Shown here: positions 28,897 to 37,950 of the stretch, in pieces
Layout: every line of letters begins with the position of its first letter
Position numbering within the stretch: the stretch's first letter is position 1
From: Thalassospira sp. MCCC 1A01428
Lineage (GTDB): Bacteria > Pseudomonadota > Alphaproteobacteria > Rhodospirillales > Thalassospiraceae
Assembly: GCF_002115825.1 (NCBI RefSeq)
Contig: NZ_JFJZ01000009.1
Location: 108,432 to 172,431 of the forward strand
Length of the DNA stretch: 64,000 nt
Direction: 5' to 3'
Translations under genes and position numbers: made by a program
The notes under the pieces: generated by a model
What the model saw: only the letters and a program-made list of their open reading frames with translations
Told to the model about the DNA's origin: nothing
The model's database searches: none

Positions 28897-31152
28897 ATGA
28901 AAACAGCCACATCTGCGCTGCGCCCGTCGGGTGCGGTTACAACAAACCTGCCTTCCAACATGTCGAAAAAATCGTCGCGGGGGCCAAAACCCCGGCGCAA
29001 GGGTATTGCCCTTGGTATTCAGGGCCGCCTGATGGCCTCGTTTGCCGTCATTCTGATCCTTGCCAGCATTTCATCGGTTGTCGCATGGGTGTCTTTTGGC
29101 AATACGCGCCAACTGGTTGGCGAAATTGCCACCAACAGTTTGCCTGCCATTATCAAACAAATGGAACTGGCAATGGATGGCACCGGTCTGGCCGCACAGG
29201 CGCCGGTTCTGGCGGCTTCGCGCAATGCCGATGACCTGGCCGCCACCGAACAACGCCTTGATGCGTTAATCGAAAGTGCGCGTGCCCGCCTGGCCGACAT
29301 TGCAGCTGCGCCCAATGCAGCAATCCGCAATACACCCTCCCTGGACGATCTTAAAACCCGCCTTGACGATATTGTTGCCCGGCGTCAAACCCTGCAAAAC
29401 CTTACCGAAACCCGCCTTGCCCTTAAAAAACAGCGTGGCGATCTGACCCTGGATATGGTGTACGCCTATGCCGACCTGTCCGATTATCTAAGCCCGCTGA
29501 TCGAGGTTACAGATATCGATGTATCACGGGGTATCAGCCGGGTTGCGGGTGCCGATGGCAATGCCGCCAACGCCCTGAAAGAAACCATCGCCTTTTCACA
29601 ATTGCTGGCCGATATCCGCGCGAATGTAAACCTTGCCTTTGGCATGCTTACCGCTGCCATTGCCGTGCCTGAGGGGGACGCAATGGACGAGGTTCGCAAC
29701 AAATGGAACTGGGCCGAACTACGCATTACCGATGCGCTGGCCAAACTGCCCGACAATGACGACGGCAACAAAATCCGCGATCTTGCCAAAACCCTGCTGG
29801 CTTTTGGCAAAGGCGATGATGGTGTTTTTGCCCTGCGTGAAACCGAATGGTCAAATCAGTCCCAAACCCAGCAAACCCTGAACGCGACCCTTGCCAGTTC
29901 CGAACAACTAGGTGCCAGCATTGCCGAACTTGTCGGTGCCAAACGGGCCGAAATTGATGCCAAAGCCGCCAATACCCTGCAAAAGGTCGCCCGGGATCAA
30001 CGCATCATCGCTCTTATCGGCGTTGCTGTCATTGTTGTCTCGTTACTGGTTCTGGTTTTTTATGTACGCGGTAACCTTATTAAACGGTTATTGCGCGTCA
30101 TTGCGGGGTTGCGCCAGGTTGCCAATGGCAATCTCGATGCCGAAGTTAACGATAATGGCCGCGATGAAATTGGCATTATGGCCGAAATTTTGCGCCAGTT
30201 TCGTGCAACCGCCCTTTCCGCACGCGCGGCCGAACAACAGGTTGCCCGTGAACGTGCCGCCGCCGAAGACGAAAAACGCGCTACCATGCTGGCCCTCGCC
30301 GATGCATTCGAGGCTTCCATATCAAGTGTCGCCAAACATGTCTCGACCGAAGCCGAGGACATTCAGGCAACGTCAAACCATGTTCGGGATCGCGCCGAAA
30401 TTGCATCGGGGAATGCCACCGGGGTGGCCGGGGCATCCGAAGAAATTTCCATCAATATGGCCTCGGTTTCCCATGCCACACAATCCCTGTCAGATCGGGT
30501 CCGCGACACCGGCGAACGCGCCCGCCAATCGTTAAATGCGGCGCAAAATGCGGTTGATACGGCTGGCCAAACCAACGAAACCATGCGTGAACTTGAAACC
30601 GGTGCCAATGAAATCGGCGAAATCCTGAGTCTCATTCAGGATATCGCAGCCCAAACCAACCTGCTTGCCCTTAATGCCACTATCGAGGCGGCCCGTGCAG
30701 GCGATGCTGGCAAGGGTTTTGCCGTGGTCGCAAGCGAGGTTAAAAACCTTGCCAGTCAAACCGGTGCCGCCACCGACCGCATTGCACGGCGTATCAGCGA
30801 TATTCAATCCACCACCAGTGTGGCAGTACAAGCCATTGCCACCATCGGCCAAAGCATTTCGGGCATCCACGATACCGTCAACGAAATGTCACAGGCCGTG
30901 GGCGAACAACAAAATTTCGTTACCGAAATCGCCACGAATGTTGAACAATCAGCCCTTGCAGCACAGGAAATGAACGCTACAATCGCGCAGGTCAGCAGTT
31001 CTGCCGACGATAACCTTGCCGCTATGGATGGTTTGCAACTGGCAACAACCCGCTTGCGCCATCAGTCCGACGATCTGTCGGCCCGGGTGCGCGAATTTTT
31101 AAATTCCATTCGCGCCGAACACAGCATTTCCACGCCCGGCCACAACACATGA
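28897..31152 (+). CDS. Methyl-accepting chemotaxis protein
   Basis: This 751-residue inner-membrane chemoreceptor has a basic N-terminal extension (1-45), TM1 at about 46-66, a large periplasmic helical sensor (about 67-368), TM2 at about 369-391, a HAMP domain, and a cytoplasmic methyl-accepting domain with the conserved hairpin tip [19 protein letters not shown] near residue 580. GGGAGGAATTC precedes the ATG. There is no C-terminal CheR/CheB-binding pentapeptide. It lies after the glycerol operon, but about 245 nt and a hairpin separate them, so a glycerol-sensing role is speculation. Confidence 0.93.
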   Translation: MKTATSALRPSGAVTTNLPSNMSKKSSRGPKPRRKGIALGIQGRLMASFAVILILASISSVVAWVSFGNTRQLVGEIATNSLPAIIKQMELAMDGTGLAAQAPVLAASRNADDLAATEQRLDALIESARARLADIAAAPNAAIRNTPSLDDLKTRLDDIVARRQTLQNLTETRLALKKQRGDLTLDMVYAYADLSDYLSPLIEVTDIDVSRGISRVAGADGNAANALKETIAFSQLLADIRANVNLAFGMLTAAIAVPEGDAMDEVRNKWNWAELRITDALAKLPDNDDGNKIRDLAKTLLAFGKGDDGVFALRETEWSNQSQTQQTLNATLASSEQLGASIAELVGAKRAEIDAKAANTLQKVARDQRIIALIGVAVIVVSLLVLVFYVRGNLIKRLLRVIAGLRQVANGNLDAEVNDNGRDEIGIMAEILRQFRATALSARAAEQQVARERAAAEDEKRATMLALADAFEASISSVAKHVSTEAEDIQATSNHVRDRAEIASGNATGVAGASEEISINMASVSHATQSLSDRVRDTGERARQSLNAAQNAVDTAGQTNETMRELETGANEIGEILSLIQDIAAQTNLLALNATIEAARAGDAGKGFAVVASEVKNLASQTGAATDRIARRISDIQSTTSVAVQAIATIGQSISGIHDTVNEMSQAVGEQQNFVTEIATNVEQSALAAQEMNATIAQVSSSADDNLAAMDGLQLATTRLRHQSDDLSARVREFLNSIRAEHSISTPGHNT

Positions 31153-31183
31153 TCCCAGCCACCATGACCCCGCAGGAAACACC

Positions 31184-32038
31184 ATGAAACGTACTTTTAC
31201 AGCAACCCTTGGCAAAACGGCTTTTGCGGGTGTCCTGTTTTTGACTTTTTCCGGCGTTGCAATCGCCGCCTCCTCGCTTGATGACGGGGTAAATGCCTAT
31301 CGCAATGGCGATTTCAAAAAATCAGCCAGCGTTTTTACGCCTTTGGCCCGAAATGGCAATGCAACAGCGCAATATCTGCTGTCCTGCCAAATGATCAACG
31401 GCATTGGTATCCCCGCCGATCAGGATTCCGGTTGGGAAATGCTGGACCATGCCGCACAGGCGGGCCACCCCGATGCCGAGATTTTGCAGGCTCGCCGCCT
31501 TGAGGCATTGCAAGGGTCCCGCCACGATATTCATACCCTATATGAAAATGCAGCCAACAAGGGCAGCGCCCAGGCGTCGATGTGGCTGGCCCTGGATAAT
31601 TTGCAAAATGACCGCAAAGAAGACGCCCGACAACACCTGGATAACGCCTGGGCTGCCGGCGACCCCCGTGCTGCCACCATGATCGCCACCCGTTTCACCA
31701 CCGACCCGGTCGAGCGTGAAAGATGGCTTACCCAGGCTGCCGAACATGGCGAATTACACGCAGCGGCCTATCTCGCACAGGATTATGAAAAATCCGATGA
31801 CCGCGTCAAAGCTGTTGGCTGGTGTGCTGTTGCATCCGGTTTGCCTGGCCATAACGCCAATATCGACTGGAAAAAAATTGGCACCGCAATTACCAAAAAC
31901 TGCGCCCATCTTGATGCCGATATGAAACCCGAAGCCCGCGCGACCAACCGCGAAAAAGTCGACACTTTCCTGCATGATTTTTTCGCCAGTTACCAACCGT
32001 GGCAACCGTGGCGCCCTTGTGTGGTTAAACCACAATAA
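31184..32038 (+). CDS. Exported Sel1-like repeat protein
   Basis: This 284-residue protein has a signal peptide (about 1-29, ending AIAASS) and several helical Sel1/TPR-like repeats, for example EMLDHAAQAGHPDAEILQAR, LYENAANKGSAQASMWLALD and LTQAAEHGELHAAAYLAQDY. Such repeats mediate protein-protein contacts. AGGAA precedes the ATG, 31 nt after the chemoreceptor stop, so it is probably cotranscribed with it. The specific role is unknown. Confidence 0.8.
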   Translation: MKRTFTATLGKTAFAGVLFLTFSGVAIAASSLDDGVNAYRNGDFKKSASVFTPLARNGNATAQYLLSCQMINGIGIPADQDSGWEMLDHAAQAGHPDAEILQARRLEALQGSRHDIHTLYENAANKGSAQASMWLALDNLQNDRKEDARQHLDNAWAAGDPRAATMIATRFTTDPVERERWLTQAAEHGELHAAAYLAQDYEKSDDRVKAVGWCAVASGLPGHNANIDWKKIGTAITKNCAHLDADMKPEARATNREKVDTFLHDFFASYQPWQPWRPCVVKPQ

Positions 32039-32200
32039 ACTGCCCGCACACGACAGCAAACATACCAGTACAGCACCGTCGCACGGGCAACTTTATCGCA
32101 TTTGCAAAAGCTGTCCGCGCCCTGCGACGTGCTTTCAATAAATAACGATACAGCGTTCTGCCCAAATGTTTCGTACGGATGGCAATATGTCCGCAATACG

Positions 32201-32226
32201 CGCCCGCTCACCTGGCGGGCGTTTTT
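32201..32226 (+). terminator. Rho-independent terminator
   Basis: CGCCCGC (32201-32207) and GCGGGCG (32215-32221) form a 7-bp GC stem with a 7-nt loop followed by TTTTT. It ends the chemoreceptor/Sel1 transcript and isolates the aco promoter region downstream. Confidence 0.8.
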
Positions 32227-32362
32227 CCTTCCTTATAATCAAACAAGAAATACGGCATGTGTCGGCGGCATTAATGTGTTTTGCCCGCCAATAATGCTGG
32301 CACAGTTTTTATCGCCCCTGATATGCGCAACCTGTCGCACAAAGGCGGTTTTGCAGCACTCA

Positions 32363-32395
32363 TTGCGCAACACCTGTTGCATTTCATGCAACAGG
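32363..32395. promoter_or_regulatory. Enhancer-like dyad (probable AcoR site) of the aco operon
   Basis: CCTGTTGCA (32373-32381) and TGCAACAGG (32387-32395) form a perfect 9-bp dyad with a 5-nt spacer. It is preceded by the small palindrome TTGCGCAA (32363-32370) and, about 40 nt further up, by the related half-sites TGCG/CGCA (32324-32339). The dyad ends about 40 bp before the sigma-54 promoter, across an AT-rich stretch, a typical layout for an enhancer-binding activator. AcoR, encoded at the far end of the operon, is the obvious candidate. Confidence 0.65.
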
Positions 32396-32433
32396 ATAAA
32401 CATATAAGTATCTGAAAATATTAAATTGTTTTT

Positions 32434-32449
32434 TGGCACAGCAGTTGCA
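32434..32449 (+). promoter_or_regulatory. Sigma-54 promoter of the aco operon
   Basis: TGGCACAGCAGTTGCA matches the -24/-12 consensus, with GG and GC separated by exactly 10 nt. Transcription should begin near 32460, about 30 nt before the acoX start. An RpoN-dependent activator with an AAA+ domain (AcoR) is encoded in the same cluster, which agrees with this assignment. Confidence 0.88.
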
Positions 32450-32489
32450 ATTCATGGTTTTACCTCAGGGAGGAAAGTTTGAGGAAACC

Positions 32490-33503
32490 ATGAAAAAAAT
32501 AGGCATAATTGCCAATCCAGTCTCGGCCCGGGATATTCGACGGGTCATATCACATGCGGGCAACCTGCCCATCAATGGCCGTGCCAATATCGTATTGCGC
32601 ATGTTGGCTGCTCTTGGCGCAACCGGTGTCGAGGATGTGTTGATGATGCCGGAAAATAGCGGCATCCGGTTTCATTTGATGCGCAGCATCGAACGCGAAC
32701 GCAAAATGGGCCATCACGGGTTCCCGCGCGTTTCCTATATCGACATGCCTGTTACCATGACGGCAAATGATAGTGCGCGTGCCGCCACCATCATGGCCAA
32801 ACAGGACGTTGCCGCCATTATCGTATTGGGCGGCGATGGCACCCACCGGGTCGTTTTGCAGGCATGCGCCGATATTCCCGTTGCAGGTGTGTCAACCGGC
32901 ACCAACAATGCCTTTCCCGATTTGCGCGAACCTACCATTACCGGCCTGGCTGTTGGCCTGGCCGCCACAGGCAAGGTGCCCGCCGATCTGGCCTATCAAG
33001 CCAATAAATGGCTGGAAATTTCGGTAAATGGCGACCGGCATATTGCACTGGTTGATATGGCGGTGGTCGATGATCGATTTGTTGGCGCGCGTGCGATTTG
33101 GAAAACACAAAGTTTCCGCGATCTTTTTGTCACCTTTGGCCTGCCCGGTGCCATTGGCATGTCGTCTATCGTCGGCTTGACCGCCCCGGTTGATCGCTAT
33201 GAACCCGAAGGCCGACATATCGTTTTATCCCCCGATGCCGACCGGATTTTAAACGCCCCGATTGCGCCCGGGCTGATGGAAAAAGTCGGCATTCAATCCA
33301 TCAGTAAAATGACACCTGACAGCGTTCATGCCCCGTCAATCCCGGCGGGAACACTGGCCTTTGATGGCGAACGCGAAGTTACCTTTGATCAGGATGACGA
33401 GATTTCGGTGCGGCTGGTCGCCAATGCCTTTCGCACCATCAATGTCCCGGCATGTATGCGTTTTGCCGCCCAGGCCGGGCTTTTTATCCAAACCAGAAAC
33501 TGA
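32490..33503 (+). CDS. acoX: AcoX, NAD kinase-like protein of acetoin catabolism
   Basis: This 337-residue protein of the ATP-NAD/diacylglycerol kinase superfamily carries the GGDGTHRVV nucleotide motif at about residues 111-119. AcoX is a common first gene of acoXABC clusters and is dispensable or of unknown role in acetoin breakdown. I use the ATG at 32490 (MKKIGIIANP, preceded by GAGGAAACC); two upstream in-frame starts (32433, 32454) overlap or crowd the sigma-54 promoter and are unlikely. Confidence 0.88.
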   Translation: MKKIGIIANPVSARDIRRVISHAGNLPINGRANIVLRMLAALGATGVEDVLMMPENSGIRFHLMRSIERERKMGHHGFPRVSYIDMPVTMTANDSARAATIMAKQDVAAIIVLGGDGTHRVVLQACADIPVAGVSTGTNNAFPDLREPTITGLAVGLAATGKVPADLAYQANKWLEISVNGDRHIALVDMAVVDDRFVGARAIWKTQSFRDLFVTFGLPGAIGMSSIVGLTAPVDRYEPEGRHIVLSPDADRILNAPIAPGLMEKVGIQSISKMTPDSVHAPSIPAGTLAFDGEREVTFDQDDEISVRLVANAFRTINVPACMRFAAQAGLFIQTRN

Positions 33504-33528
33504 AAACAAACACAGGGAGGTTCTCCTC

Positions 33529-34506
33529 ATGTCCAGTCCATTCCCGTTGCCCAAAGAACGGCTGTTGGATGCCTATCGCAAAATGAAAACGATCCGCGAT
33601 TTTGAGGAACGTTTGCATGTGGATTTCGCCCGTGGCGAAATTCCCGGCTTTGTTCACCTCTATGCCGGTGAGGAAGCCGCAGCCGTTGGCATCATGATGC
33701 ATTTGCATGACCGCGACCGCATTGCCTCCACCCATCGCGGGCATGGTCACTGCATTGCCAAGGGCGTTGATGTCAAGGCAATGATGGCCGAAATTTACGG
33801 CAAAGCCACCGGGTGTTGTGGCGGCAAAGGCGGGTCGATGCACATCGCCGATCTTAGCCTCGGCATGATGGGCGCCAATGGCATTTTGGGGGCTGGTGCC
33901 CCGCTGGCCTGTGGCGCGGCACTTGCGGCACAAAAACTGGGCCATGACGGCATTGGCATTACCTTTTTTGGTGATGGTGCGGCCAACCAGGGCACAGTTT
34001 TGGAAAGCATGAATTTGGCCGCAATCTGGAACCTGCCGGCGATTTTTGTTGTCGAAAATAACGGCTATGCCGAGGCCACATCGGTTGATTACGCGACCGC
34101 ATCCGATAGTTATGTTGACCGTGCCGCCGGGTTCGGCATGCCGGGCATTACCGTGGATGGCATTGATTTCTTTGCCGTGTTTGAAGCGGCGGGTGAAATC
34201 ATCAAACGTGCGCGCGAAGGGGCGGGTCCGACCTTGCTGGAATGCAAAACCGTGCGGTTTTTCGGCCATTTCGAAGGTGATGCCCAAACCTACAAGGCCC
34301 CGGGCGAGAACGAGCATAACCGCGAACATAATGACTGCCTGAAACTGTTTCGCGCCAAAGTCACCGATGCCGGTGTCATCACCGCAGCCGAATTTGATGC
34401 CATTGATGACGAAGTTGGCAAGCTGATTGACGAAGCCGTCGAACTTGCCATTGCCGCCCCCGAACCCGGGGCCGCCAAGTTAACCACCGACGTCTATGTG
34501 AACTGA
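33529..34506 (+). CDS. acoA: Acetoin dehydrogenase E1 alpha subunit
   Basis: This 325-residue subunit is the thiamine-diphosphate-binding part of the acetoin-cleaving complex, which yields acetaldehyde and acetyl-CoA. The ThDP motif begins GDGAAN (about 148) and ends in ENN (about 176-178). THRGHGH at about 68 and GGKGGSMH at about 98 are typical E1-alpha segments. GGGAGG lies 8 nt before the ATG at 33529; the in-frame region upstream overlaps acoX and is not family-like. It pairs with AcoB. Confidence 0.94.
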   Translation: MSSPFPLPKERLLDAYRKMKTIRDFEERLHVDFARGEIPGFVHLYAGEEAAAVGIMMHLHDRDRIASTHRGHGHCIAKGVDVKAMMAEIYGKATGCCGGKGGSMHIADLSLGMMGANGILGAGAPLACGAALAAQKLGHDGIGITFFGDGAANQGTVLESMNLAAIWNLPAIFVVENNGYAEATSVDYATASDSYVDRAAGFGMPGITVDGIDFFAVFEAAGEIIKRAREGAGPTLLECKTVRFFGHFEGDAQTYKAPGENEHNREHNDCLKLFRAKVTDAGVITAAEFDAIDDEVGKLIDEAVELAIAAPEPGAAKLTTDVYVN

Positions 34507-34575
34507 GCCAGGGCCGAACGGCCAGAGGAAACGGCCCTGAACGGCCAATGAAAACAGAAAAAACAGGAGTGCAAA

Positions 34576-35583
34576 ATGGCACGGATCATCAGCATGAAAG
34601 ACGCGGTCAACGAAGCCCTGGACCAGGAAATGAGCCGCGACCCCACGGTTATCATGATGGGGGAAGATATTGTGGGCGGATCGGGCGCGCCTGGCGAAGA
34701 TGACGCATGGGGCGGTGTTTTGGGGGTGTCAAAGGGCCTTTATCATAAACATCCCAATCAAATGCTTGATACCCCGCTTTCGGAAAGTGCTTATGTCGGC
34801 GCGGCCATTGGTGCGGCCACGGCAGGCCTGCGACCGGTTGCGGAACTGATGTTTGTCGATTTTATCGGCGTTTGCCTGGATCAGGTTTTTAACCAGGCAG
34901 CCAAGTTCCGCTACATGTTTGGTGGCAAGGCAGAAACGCCGGTTGTTATCCGGGCGATGTGCGGGGCGGGTTTTCGCGCCGCTGCCCAGCATAGCCAAAT
35001 GCTGACCCCGCTTTTCACCCATATTCCGGGATTAAAGGTTGTTTGCCCGTCAAACGCCTATGACACCAAAGGTCTGCTTATTCAGTCCATTCGCGATAAC
35101 GACCCGGTGATCTTTCTGGAACATAAAAACCTTTATGCCAGCACCTGTGACGTGCCCGAAGAGCCCTATACCATCCCGTTTGGTGAAGCCAATATCGTGC
35201 GCGAAGGCGGCGATGTGACCATTGTGACCTATGGGCAAATGGTTCAGCGGGCCGAACAGGCCGCCGATATGCTGAAAAAAGACGGGATCGAGGCCGAAAT
35301 CATCGATCTGAGAACCCTTTCGCCAATTGATATGGATACCGTGCTGGAAAGTGTCGAAATGACCGGGCGGCTGGTTTGCGTGGATGAAGCCAACCCGCGT
35401 TGTTCGATTGCGGCAGATATTTCCGCCAATGTCGCCCAGGACGGCTTTGATGACTTGAAGGCCCCGATCCAGATGGTCACGGCCCCGCATTCGCCCGTGC
35501 CGTTCTCCCCTTCGTTAGAAGACATCTACATCCCGTCAGCGCAAAGCATTGCTGACGCTGCCAGAAAAACAATGGAGGGTTAA
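34576..35583 (+). CDS. acoB: Acetoin dehydrogenase E1 beta subunit
   Basis: This 335-residue transketolase-like beta subunit pairs with AcoA in a heterotetrameric E1. Typical segments are VIMMGEDIVGG near residue 26, DTPLSESAYVGAAIGAA near 65 and the C-terminal VCVDEANPRCS. The 69-nt gap from acoA contains a GGGCCG/CGGCCC repeat that may form a small hairpin. AGGAG lies upstream of the ATG. The stop is 2 nt before acoC. Confidence 0.94.
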   Translation: MARIISMKDAVNEALDQEMSRDPTVIMMGEDIVGGSGAPGEDDAWGGVLGVSKGLYHKHPNQMLDTPLSESAYVGAAIGAATAGLRPVAELMFVDFIGVCLDQVFNQAAKFRYMFGGKAETPVVIRAMCGAGFRAAAQHSQMLTPLFTHIPGLKVVCPSNAYDTKGLLIQSIRDNDPVIFLEHKNLYASTCDVPEEPYTIPFGEANIVREGGDVTIVTYGQMVQRAEQAADMLKKDGIEAEIIDLRTLSPIDMDTVLESVEMTGRLVCVDEANPRCSIAADISANVAQDGFDDLKAPIQMVTAPHSPVPFSPSLEDIYIPSAQSIADAARKTMEG

Positions 35584-35585
35584 GT

Positions 35586-36698
35586 ATGACCGAAATTACC
35601 CCGATCCTGATGCCCAAATGGGGCCTTTCCATGCAAGAAGGCAAATTAACCGACTGGCACATCAAGGAAGGTGACGAGGTCTCCGTCGGCGACGAAATCA
35701 TGGATGTGGAAACCGACAAAATCACCAATGTGGTCGAGGCCGCCGATGGCGGCACCGTACGCCGGATTGTCGGGACGGCGGGCGAGGTTTACCCCGTCCG
35801 CGCCTTACTGGCCGTTATGGCCCCGTCATCGGTTTCCGATGCCGATATCGAGGCCTATGTCAATGCCTATGAAATGCCGGCCAATGACACGGAAGACGAA
35901 GATACCGGCCCGGCCTATCATTTTGTTGATCTGCCGGTTGGGAAAATCCGCTATTCCGAACAAACCGGTGACAAGGCCGATCAAACGCCGATTGTTTTGA
36001 TTCACGGCTTTGGCGGTGATCTGGATAACTGGCTGTTTAACATTGATGCCCTGGCCGAACATGCCCCGGTATACGCAATTGATTTGCCCGGTCACGGTCA
36101 GTCGGTCAAATCGGTTGATCCGCAAGACCCGGCGATTTTTACCCAAACCCTGCTTGATTTTATGGACCATTGCGACATCACGCGCGCCCATCTGGTCGGC
36201 CATTCGATGGGCGGTTTGGTTGCCGGGGCAACCGCACTTGACCACCCGGACCGTGTTGCCTCGCTTACCTTGATATGCAGTGCCGGTTTAGGCGAAGACA
36301 TCAATGCCGATTATATTGATGGCTTTGTCAATGCGACCGGGCGCAAGGATTTGAAACCGGTTCTAACCCATCTGTTTTATAATCAAAGCCTGGTGTCGCG
36401 TGCGATGGTGCAGGACCTTCTGAAATATAAACGCCTTGATGGCGTGCAGGACTTCCTGACGAAACTATCGGCAGCGGCGTTTAATGCGGGCAAACAGGCC
36501 CGCATCATTGCCGATGACCTCGCCGCACTTGACCTGCCGATCACGGTTATTTGGGGCGAAAATGATGCCATCATCCCCGCTAGCCATGCGGAAAATCTGA
36601 AGAGGGTAACGCCCCATGTGCTAGGCAGTGCCGGGCATATGGTCCAGATGGAACATGCCGGCGAGGTTAATAAAATTATCGCCAGCGCCATCAGTTAA
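35586..36698 (+). CDS. acoC: AcoC: lipoyl domain fused to alpha/beta hydrolase
   Basis: This 370-residue protein has an N-terminal lipoyl domain (about 1-80) with the lipoylated lysine Lys45 in VETDKIT, and a C-terminal alpha/beta hydrolase domain (about 115-368). The hydrolase nucleophile is Ser207 (GHSMGG), with Asp326 and His350 as the likely other triad members. It is annotated as the E2 of the acetoin dehydrogenase complex, but there is no chloramphenicol-acetyltransferase-like E2 core. This matches the Pseudomonas-type AcoC, whose hydrolase part is thought to replace it. Confidence 0.92.
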   Translation: MTEITPILMPKWGLSMQEGKLTDWHIKEGDEVSVGDEIMDVETDKITNVVEAADGGTVRRIVGTAGEVYPVRALLAVMAPSSVSDADIEAYVNAYEMPANDTEDEDTGPAYHFVDLPVGKIRYSEQTGDKADQTPIVLIHGFGGDLDNWLFNIDALAEHAPVYAIDLPGHGQSVKSVDPQDPAIFTQTLLDFMDHCDITRAHLVGHSMGGLVAGATALDHPDRVASLTLICSAGLGEDINADYIDGFVNATGRKDLKPVLTHLFYNQSLVSRAMVQDLLKYKRLDGVQDFLTKLSAAAFNAGKQARIIADDLAALDLPITVIWGENDAIIPASHAENLKRVTPHVLGSAGHMVQMEHAGEVNKIIASAIS

Positions 36699-36793
36699 AC
36701 CGGCCTAGAACCAAAACATCCCAAAACAAACAAATACCAGGTCGCCCGCCCATGTGGGGGCCTGGTTCACCCCATAATGCGGGAGGAAACGAT

Positions 36794-37582
36794 ATGAGTA
36801 ATTCGGTAAAAGACCGTTCCATCATCGTCACCGGTGCGGGACAGGGCATCGGCCAATCCATTGCCGCCGGTCTTGCCAAGGCGGGCGCCCATGTGATTGT
36901 TGCCGACATCAATGCCGATACCGCCCAAAAGACCGCCGAAGACATTTCGGCAGCGGGCGGGAAGGCCACTGGCATGACAGTGGATGTTACCAAACGTCAA
37001 AGTGTGACCGAGCTGATTGCCAAGACCGTCGAGAAACATGGCAAACTTGATGCGATGTTTAACAATGCCGGCATCGCGCATGTCAAAAAATTCAACGACA
37101 TCACCGAGGATGACTGGCACCGGGTGATGGATGTGAATGCGATGGGTGTTTTGATTGGCACACAGGAAGCCGCCAAGCATTTTATCGCCCAGGGCACGGG
37201 CGGTAAAATCATCAATACCGCCTCGATTGCCGGGAAACAGGGATACGAGCCCCTGGCCCATTATTCCGCCAGCAAATTTGCCGTGGTCGCCTTAACCCAG
37301 GCCGCCGCACGGGCCTTTGGCAAACATAAAATCAATGTCAATGCCATCTGTCCCGGTGTGGTTGCCACCGATATGTGGAAATTGATCGACAAGGGCTTTG
37401 TCGATGAAGGCCTGACCGAACAGGACAACGAAGCCTTTGACGGCTTCTCGGCCGATATTTTAATGGGCAGGCCCTCGCGCCCGGATGACATGGTGGGGGT
37501 CTGTATGTTTCTTGCCTCGTCCGGCTCCGATTACATGACCGGCCAAAGCCTGATGATTGACGGCGGGATGGTGTTGATCTGA
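36794..37582 (+). CDS. Acetoin (diacetyl) reductase / 2,3-butanediol dehydrogenase, SDR
   Basis: This 262-residue short-chain dehydrogenase of the BudC/diacetyl reductase type has the nucleotide-binding TGAGQGIG (about 13-20), catalytic Ser in NTASIAG, and the YSASK pair. The ATG at 36794 is preceded by GGGAGGAAAC; a hairpin-forming CCAGG...CCTGG stretch (about 36739-36767) lies just before. By family and by place between acoC and bdh it should interconvert acetoin with meso/S-butanediol or diacetyl. Stereochemistry cannot be told. Confidence 0.85.
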   Translation: MSNSVKDRSIIVTGAGQGIGQSIAAGLAKAGAHVIVADINADTAQKTAEDISAAGGKATGMTVDVTKRQSVTELIAKTVEKHGKLDAMFNNAGIAHVKKFNDITEDDWHRVMDVNAMGVLIGTQEAAKHFIAQGTGGKIINTASIAGKQGYEPLAHYSASKFAVVALTQAAARAFGKHKINVNAICPGVVATDMWKLIDKGFVDEGLTEQDNEAFDGFSADILMGRPSRPDDMVGVCMFLASSGSDYMTGQSLMIDGGMVLI

Positions 37583-37950
37583 TGGCACAAAATGAAAACC
37601 AGATCACCGCACAGGACAAGCTGAATGCCCTGAACGCCCGCACCATGACCCTGTATACCGCCGAAAAAACAACCATGACCGCCTTTCGCGGTGTCATGCA
37701 GGCCGCCACTCGAAAAGGCGAGCTTTCCCCCGCCCTGAAGGAACTGATGGCGGTTGCCATCGCGGTGGCCAAAGGATGCGAGGATTGCATCCTGTTTCAT
37801 GTCAGCGAAGCCCTTAAGCATGGTGCCACCCGGCAACAGCTTGTCGAAAGTCTGGCTGTCAGCATTGAAATGGCAGGCGGCCCCGGCACGGTCTATGCCG
37901 CCAAGGCACTAAGCCTGTTTGACGCCCTGCAAAACGGAGAACAAGGATGA
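37582..37950 (+). CDS. AhpD/carboxymuconolactone decarboxylase-like protein
   Basis: This 122-residue protein of the AhpD-like fold has the redox motif CEDC followed by the conserved His in CEDCILFHVSEALKHGA (about 72-88). Proteins with CxxC and this His often act as thiol peroxidase partners. The start overlaps the SDR stop (TGATG) and the stop overlaps the dehydrogenase start (ATGA), so it is a true operon member. A role in acetoin or butanediol metabolism is not established; protection of the lipoyl/thiol enzymes is one guess. Confidence 0.8.
   Translation: MAQNENQITAQDKLNALNARTMTLYTAEKTTMTAFRGVMQAATRKGELSPALKELMAVAIAVAKGCEDCILFHVSEALKHGATRQQLVESLAVSIEMAGGPGTVYAAKALSLFDALQNGEQG

Noticed and set aside
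32296..32312. A second sigma-54-like promoter (TGGCACAGTTTT...) upstream of the aco dyad
   Set aside because: The -12 GC is absent at the required 10-nt spacing.
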